From: Pelagibacteraceae bacterium AG-422-B15 | GTDB taxonomy: Bacteria > Pseudomonadota > Alphaproteobacteria > Pelagibacterales > AG-422-B15 | Direction of reading: 5' to 3' | NCBI GenBank assembly: GCA_905182445.1 | Contig: CAJJBM010000005.1 | Location: forward strand, 1-35,263 | DNA length: 35,263 nucleotides | Part shown: piece by piece, positions 30,191 through 35,263 of the stretch | Layout of the letters: each line of letters opens with the position of its first letter | Position numbering within the stretch: the stretch's first letter is position 1 | Position numbers and translations under genes: made by a program | Notes under the pieces: generated by a model | What the model was told of the DNA's origin: nothing | The model's database searches: none | What the model saw: the letters and a program-made list of their open reading frames with translations, nothing else

Positions 30191-31837
30191 ATAGCTTTGA
30201 TAATGATTATCATTATTTCTATAACCTGGCCTAGATTTGACTATTAACCTAGATAAAATGATGATTGGTAATAGTCCTACTCCTACTATTGCAATTGATG
30301 GGGCTGCAGCATCAAACATTCTTTCTTCAGCTGCATAAATATAGGTTGATATTGCTAGAGTATCATAGTTGAAAGGTCTTAATATCAAGGATGCAGGCAA
30401 TTCCTTTATAACTTCAGATACAACAAGTATCATGCTGGTCAAGAAACTAGTTGTTAGTAATGGAAGATGTATTTGGGTTAATAACTTCCACCCTGATGTA
30501 TTTAGTGTCTTGGCTACATCATCTAATCTATTGTTGATTCTCAAAAAACCAGACTCGATTGTTGAATTTGCTAATGCAAAGGACTTAATTACAAATGCCA
30601 AAATTAATCCAACCAAACTTCCCGTTAGAACAAATTCGAGGTATTCCCTAAATAGAAGGTTATCCATGAATACAAGCAATTGAGAAACGCCTAAAGCTAA
30701 AATTAAACCTGGCACAGCATAACCGACAGTTAAAAAAGAACTTAATATATTTAGAATTTTATTTTTTCTATATCTAATAGAAAAATTAATTATAATAGCA
30801 AGTACCGCACATATTATTGCTGTTAAAATAGCTAAGTAAAATGTATTCCATGCAGTAGTAATAAATTTTTCATTAAAAAAATCTAGCTTATAATTTAGAG
30901 CCCAATAGGCAAGTTGGATGTTTGGAAGTACAAATCCAATAAAAACTGGAATAGTACAAAATAATGATGCAAAAATATTTTTGCTACCTTTTAGTTTTTC
31001 AGCAGCAATAGGACTAAATACATTTGAACCAGACGAATATCTATTTTTTCTTCTCGAGTATTTTTCTAGAATTAAAAATGTAATCACAACTATAAGTAAA
31101 AGAGCTGCTAATTGTTTCGCTGTATGAAAATCATATAATCCAAACCATGCACTAAAAATACCAGTTGTAAATGTGTTTACAGAAAAGTGTTCAACAGCTC
31201 CAAAGTCAGATATTGTTTCCATAAGCACCAACATAAGTCCCGCAATTATTGCTGGCCTAATTGATGGAATGCCTAACTTATAAAAAACTTGGAATTTACT
31301 AAATCCTAATGTCCTTCCTACTTCTAATATAGATCGTGATTGATTAATAAATGCCATTCGTGAAACTAAATATACATACGGATACAAAGTAAATGAAAAG
31401 ACAATAGCGGCACCGTAGACATTTCTAAGTTTTGGAAAGAAAATAAATTCATGTGGCAATGAAAAAATATCTCTAATTAAATTATTAGCAGTTCCGTAGC
31501 TATCAAATAATCCTGTAAATGTGTAAGCTAGTATATATGGTGGAACTGCAAATGGTAAAAGTAAAGCCCACTCTAAAATATTTTTTCCTGTAAAATTATA
31601 AGTAGTAACTAGCCATGCGCTTCCAACGCCTATTATAAGCGTGCCAATACTAGTGCCAATAATAATGAATATTGTATTATATATATAATTCGAGAGAGTA
31701 TAATTATATATATGTGTCCAATTATCTGAATAGTCTCCAAATAGACTGCTAATTATCCAAATAACAGGCACGACAAACAATGCAAAAAGAATAGTCGGTA
31801 AAATGATCCAGGGATCTAAAAGATTTTTATAAAACAT
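30188..31837 (-). CDS. fbpB: Fe3+ ABC transporter permease (two fused permease domains)
   Basis: 549 aa; two sets of TM helices with EAA-loop-like segments (RTLGFSKFQVFYKLGIPSIRPAI; KTLNTSGWKLLTQIHLPLLTTSFL). Confidence 0.9.
   Translation of the reverse strand: MFYKNLLDPWIILPTILFALFVVPVIWIISSLFGDYSDNWTHIYNYTLSNYIYNTIFIIIGTSIGTLIIGVGSAWLVTTYNFTGKNILEWALLLPFAVPPYILAYTFTGLFDSYGTANNLIRDIFSLPHEFIFFPKLRNVYGAAIVFSFTLYPYVYLVSRMAFINQSRSILEVGRTLGFSKFQVFYKLGIPSIRPAIIAGLMLVLMETISDFGAVEHFSVNTFTTGIFSAWFGLYDFHTAKQLAALLLIVVITFLILEKYSRRKNRYSSGSNVFSPIAAEKLKGSKNIFASLFCTIPVFIGFVLPNIQLAYWALNYKLDFFNEKFITTAWNTFYLAILTAIICAVLAIIINFSIRYRKNKILNILSSFLTVGYAVPGLILALGVSQLLVFMDNLLFREYLEFVLTGSLVGLILAFVIKSFALANSTIESGFLRINNRLDDVAKTLNTSGWKLLTQIHLPLLTTSFLTSMILVVSEVIKELPASLILRPFNYDTLAISTYIYAAEERMFDAAAPSIAIVGVGLLPIIILSRLIVKSRPGYRNNDNHYQSY
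30198..30212. promoter_or_regulatory. Fur box (7-1-7) TGATAATGATTATCA; inside the fbpB 3' coding sequence
   Basis: Exact Fur consensus, identical to the box at 30176-30190, 22 bp centre to centre. Confidence 0.85.
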
Positions 31838-31895
31838 GGCTGCTTAGTTATAAATATAAAATTAGGATACAGTATATTAAATATAAACTAAACAG

Positions 31896-31958
31896 CCGTC
31901 TTAACTGTTATTCAACTAATCTAAAGACGGATACTAAAGACGGTATTAGTTGAATAAC
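31896..31958 (-). other. fbpA-fbpB intergenic repeat/RNA element (14-bp perfect inverted repeat, duplicated loop, downstream complement)
   Basis: gttattcaactaat(31907-31920)/attagttgaataac(31945-31958); CTAAAGACGG at 31921-31930 and 31934-31943; ccgtctt at 31896-31902 complementary to both copies. Confidence 0.6.
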
Positions 31959-31967
31959 CAAGGCTTA

Positions 31968-32006
31968 GTAACTTTTTGAGGGGAAAAATAAATCCTCAAA
32001 GTTATT
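31968..32006 (-). other. Stem-loop immediately 3' of fbpA
   Basis: Minus strand AACTTTGAGG ... CCTCAAAAAGTT with a 2-nt bulge, starting a few nt after the fbpA stop; no T run. Confidence 0.45.
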
Positions 32007-32007
32007 A

Positions 32008-33033
32008 TTACCAGCCCGCTCTCTCCATCAGCTTAACAGCATCAGGATTGAATTCTCCATAACTGCTCACAGGTGTCTGATCTTGTTTAAAATCAGTACC
32101 AAATTGAGCAATTAGCGGATGAGCATTCACACCATCACGTATTGGATATTCAAATGAGTTTTTTACAATATGATTTTGTGCCTCTTCAGAAAGTAGGAAG
32201 TCAATCAATTTAACAGCATTATGTGTATTTGGTCCTTTTAATAAGCCAATACCACTTACGTTAATATGTGTTCCTCTTCCATTTTGACTAGGAAAGAAAG
32301 GTACTACTTTATTAGCAGCTGCTTGTTGCTCTGTACCTTTTTTACCAGATAACATTAAAGCAATATAGTAGCTGTTAGCTACCGCTATATCAGCTTCACC
32401 ATTTGCTACGGCCATAATCTGAGCTCTATCATTGCCCTCTGGTTTTCTGGCCATGTTAGCTACCAGTTCATTTGCCCATGTTTCCGTTGCATCAACACCA
32501 TGATTAGCTACAAGTGATGCTACAAGTGATTGATTGTACATGTTACTTGACTTTCTAATTACAACTCGACCATTCCATTCAGGATTAGCCAAATCTTCAT
32601 ACGTCAAACCATCTAGTTCGGCCTCAGTAACAGTTCTTGGATTGTAATACATAATACGTGCACGTTTTGCTAAAGCAACCCACTCATTGTTTGGACCACG
32701 TAAGTTTTTTGGCACAACACTATCAACTGTGCTGCTAGTAATTTTTTGGAACAAGCCTTCTTTTTGAGCTTTCCACAAATTTCCAGCATCTACTGTTACA
32801 AATAAATCAGCAGGAGAGCTATTGCCTTCAGTAATAATTTGTTGCATTAATGCTTTACCTTTTCCAGATACGACATTTACTTTAATTCCAGTTTCAGCAG
32901 TAAATTTTGAATAAAGTTTTTCATCGGAGTCATAATGTCTTCCGCTGTAAAGATTAACTTCATTTGCAAATGAGCTAGCTGAAAAAATAAGCACAGCCAT
33001 GCTAACTTGTAAAATTCTAGTAATTAAATTCAT
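32008..33033 (-). CDS. fbpA: Fe3+ ABC transporter substrate-binding protein (FutA/IdiA/FbpA type)
   Basis: Start corrected from 33108 to ATG at 33033 (MNLITRILQVSMAVLIFSASSFA, signal peptide). NEVNLYSGRHYDSDEKLYSKF, GEADIAVANSYYIALML, SGIGLLKGPNTHNAVKLIDFLLSEEAQ. Confidence 0.93.
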   Translation of the reverse strand: MNLITRILQVSMAVLIFSASSFANEVNLYSGRHYDSDEKLYSKFTAETGIKVNVVSGKGKALMQQIITEGNSSPADLFVTVDAGNLWKAQKEGLFQKITSSTVDSVVPKNLRGPNNEWVALAKRARIMYYNPRTVTEAELDGLTYEDLANPEWNGRVVIRKSSNMYNQSLVASLVANHGVDATETWANELVANMARKPEGNDRAQIMAVANGEADIAVANSYYIALMLSGKKGTEQQAAANKVVPFFPSQNGRGTHINVSGIGLLKGPNTHNAVKLIDFLLSEEAQNHIVKNSFEYPIRDGVNAHPLIAQFGTDFKQDQTPVSSYGEFNPDAVKLMERAGW

Positions 33034-33086
33034 TTTTATCTTCTTTCTATTAATTATTAATATAGTAAAAAGAATATATACAAGAT

Positions 33087-33101
33087 TGATAATGATTATC
33101 A
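33087..33101. promoter_or_regulatory. Fur box (7-1-7) TGATAATGATTATCA upstream of fbpA
   Basis: Exact Fur consensus, third identical copy; an overlapping weaker 7-1-7 unit (TGATTATCAATATCA, 33093-33107) is offset by 6 bp. Confidence 0.87.
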
Positions 33102-33195
33102 ATATCAATTAATAAAAATTAAAGTATTGATAAAATTGAGAAAATTTAATCTAATTTAGAACTATTTTAAACAATGGTGAGATTATTAGTAATAA

Positions 33196-33210
33196 TGATA
33201 ATCAATATCA
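33196..33210. promoter_or_regulatory. Fur box (7-1-7) TGATAATCAATATCA upstream of fbpA
   Basis: One mismatch to TGATAATnATTATCA; in the gap between the di-heme gene stop and fbpA. Confidence 0.7.
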
Positions 33211-33225
33211 AGACTCAAAAATTTA

Positions 33226-34692
33226 TTACAAGGAGTTAATAAATCTTATTAATTGATCAACTTCACTTAGGGATAGTTTTAAAATTTTATTTTTTGAATT
33301 CTCTGCTTCTCCCCCATGCCATAAAATTGCCTCTAAAATATTTTGAGCTCTACCATCATGTAAGAAATTTGTATGTCCATTAACTACATTTGTTAATCCA
33401 ATTCCCCATAATGGAGGAGTTCTCCATTCACTACCTGTGGCATTAAATTCATTTAAGTTATCAGCAAGATCTTTCCCCATATCATGTAACAAGAAATCTG
33501 AGTAAGGCCATATTACTTGTTCAGACAAAGAAGGATTTTCTATATCTCTAGAAGTGGTAAATTTTTGCACATGGCAAGAATTACATCCTGACTCAAAAAA
33601 TATTTTTTTTCCTTTTAAAACTTCTTTATTATTTACATCCCTTCTTCCAGGTGGAGATAAATGTTTTTGATAAAAAATCATTAAATCAATCTGTTCATTT
33701 GAAACCTCAACATTATCATAATCAGATGAATTGCCTGTGGCGATAGACTGACAATCAATTTGAATTTTTGAACAGTTATTTGATTGTGAAGAAAATGTAC
33801 TTGATAGACCCATATCATGGTAAAGCGCATCGGTTGTTTGTTGAAGTATAGATGGTTGCGAAGCTTTCCAACCAAATCTACCTAATACAAGCTCGTCTGT
33901 AATTTCATTTCTAACTCTATTAGCTTTGCCTGATACTCCATCTTTATCTTCATCGTTAGGATCTATATTCATCAAGATATCTCTATCGCTTATTCCTTCA
34001 ATTAACCCAAGCCCTGTAATTGGTTGAGCAATTCTTGCAGAAATTTGAATGTCCGGATGTAATTTTCCATATTTTAAATTAGAAATAGAAAAATTTGGCT
34101 TTCTAAGGTTTACAACTTTACCATTATCAAATGCTATTGGAAAATAATCATATTCAATCATTACCTTACCTTCAGGCATTACTCCTTCAGTTGCAAAATC
34201 ACTTAGCTGCGAACCATAGTTAGGATCTGGAAAAGACTTTATTTGAAGTGTTTCAAGTTGTTTTTTTTGGAATTCATTTTGTGGAGGTATAGCTAAAGCA
34301 ATTACTAAAGATATCGCATCATCCCCAGGCCAACTTAAGCTTGGTGGGTGTCCTCTACCATCATTTATATGACAGCTTTGACAAGAGTCGGCGTTAAAAA
34401 ATGGGCCCAATCCATCTTTTGCTTTATATAAAGTACTCGGCGGAAGCCAAACTCTTCTAAACATAGAATTTCCAACAAAAAAATTTATTCTGTTTTCTGT
34501 TCTTATGTTTTTTAACGGTAGTGAGTAAGCATTTTTATTTTTAACAAATACTGTTCCAGTGCCTCCCGTGAAAGCTTCTCCTATTTCTGAAACATCAAAA
34601 TTATTGTCAGCAATAGAGTACTTTTGAATACATATTGCTATAAATAAATTTATTGTAATTATAGTTAAGAGATTAAAACGTCTAATTGTCAT
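33226..34692 (-). CDS. Di-heme c-type oxidoreductase family protein (DUF1111 / DHOR), exported
   Basis: 488 aa; signal-like N-terminus; two CXXCH sites (SCQSCHINDGRGHPP and SGCNSCHVQ); RRVWLPP...DGLGPFFNADSCQSCH; HTNFLHDGRAQNILEAILWHGGEAE. Confidence 0.9.
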   Translation of the reverse strand: MTIRRFNLLTIITINLFIAICIQKYSIADNNFDVSEIGEAFTGGTGTVFVKNKNAYSLPLKNIRTENRINFFVGNSMFRRVWLPPSTLYKAKDGLGPFFNADSCQSCHINDGRGHPPSLSWPGDDAISLVIALAIPPQNEFQKKQLETLQIKSFPDPNYGSQLSDFATEGVMPEGKVMIEYDYFPIAFDNGKVVNLRKPNFSISNLKYGKLHPDIQISARIAQPITGLGLIEGISDRDILMNIDPNDEDKDGVSGKANRVRNEITDELVLGRFGWKASQPSILQQTTDALYHDMGLSSTFSSQSNNCSKIQIDCQSIATGNSSDYDNVEVSNEQIDLMIFYQKHLSPPGRRDVNNKEVLKGKKIFFESGCNSCHVQKFTTSRDIENPSLSEQVIWPYSDFLLHDMGKDLADNLNEFNATGSEWRTPPLWGIGLTNVVNGHTNFLHDGRAQNILEAILWHGGEAENSKNKILKLSLSEVDQLIRFINSL

Positions 34693-35263
34693 CTATATTG
34701 CTAGCAATCATATCCTCAAGATTATCATCTTCTGCTAGTGGGTCAATTTGCGTATCGTCAATTTCTTCGGGGGTATTAATATCAAGGTTTGAAGGTAGGC
34801 GACTTTCCAGTAGACCTGCTGATTTTAGTTCTTCTAGCCCTGGAAGATCTGTTATATTTTCAATACCAAAATAAACTAGAAATTTTTCAGTAGTGCCATA
34901 AATAATTGGACTCCCTGGAGTTTTTTTTCTACCAATAGGTTTGACCCATTCTAACTCTAGTAAAACATCTAGTGTTCCAGGACTAAAATTAACACCTCTT
35001 ATATCTTCAACTTCTGCACGCGTTACTGGCTGATGGTAGGCAATTATTGCTAATGTTTCAGTAGCTGCTTTAGATAATTTTCTTTGAACAATTTTTTCTT
35101 TTTGCATCATACTTGCAAGATCCGGTGCAGTTTTAAAACTCCATTTATTTACAGTCTTAACTAAATTAACTCCACGACTATCATATTGAGCCTTTAATAA
35201 ATTAATTAATTTTTCTAAATTTGCTTCCTTGGGCAGTCTTGCTTTTATACTTTCAGCATCCAA
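34682..35263 (-). CDS. scpB: Segregation and condensation protein B, N-terminus beyond the window
   Basis: LSKAATETLAIIAYHQPVTRAEVEDIRGVN, LLELEWVKPIGRKKTPGSPIIYGTTEKFLVYFGI; no credible start at the window edge. Confidence 0.92.
   Translation of the reverse strand: MDAESIKARLPKEANLEKLINLLKAQYDSRGVNLVKTVNKWSFKTAPDLASMMQKEKIVQRKLSKAATETLAIIAYHQPVTRAEVEDIRGVNFSPGTLDVLLELEWVKPIGRKKTPGSPIIYGTTEKFLVYFGIENITDLPGLEELKSAGLLESRLPSNLDINTPEEIDDTQIDPLAEDDNLEDMIASNIDDN

Noticed and set aside
30369-31127. ORF-track entries 30369-30683 and 30918-31127 (+)
   Set aside because: Antisense to fbpB; no family resemblance.

Overview
AT-rich, gene-dense, streamlined-looking chromosomal segment; gene content and order suggest a marine-type alphaproteobacterium (inference, no taxonomic search run). 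No rRNA, tRNA, CRISPR array or transposase was recognised. Recognisable blocks: an edge-truncated type-B carboxylesterase; nnrD / glnB-glnA; an acyl-CoA dehydrogenase and a biotin-dependent carboxylase beta subunit resembling the acyclic-terpene (Atu) type; parE; an aldehyde dehydrogenase and two crotonases; a ssb-gyrA-coaD-ppi-[SPFH-NfeD]-queA-tgt block; uvrA; and scpB-[di-heme DUF1111 protein, Fe3+ ABC transporter fbpABC]-tatABC-serS-surE-yajC-secDF. Main points for a second look: (1) the PII protein has His at the canonical uridylylation Tyr51 while GlnA keeps its adenylylation Tyr; (2) an iron-uptake island between scpB and tatA has four Fur 7-1-7 boxes, three of them identical 15-mers, two lying over the 3' end and stop codon of fbpB; (3) an elaborate repeat/RNA element lies between fbpA and fbpB; (4) the two intergenic regions flanking the SPFH-NfeD module contain structured, possibly ncRNA-encoding sequence with a shared promoter-like segment; (5) three convergent gene pairs have stop codons separated by 0-1 nt. 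All family calls are from reading the translations; no database search was run.
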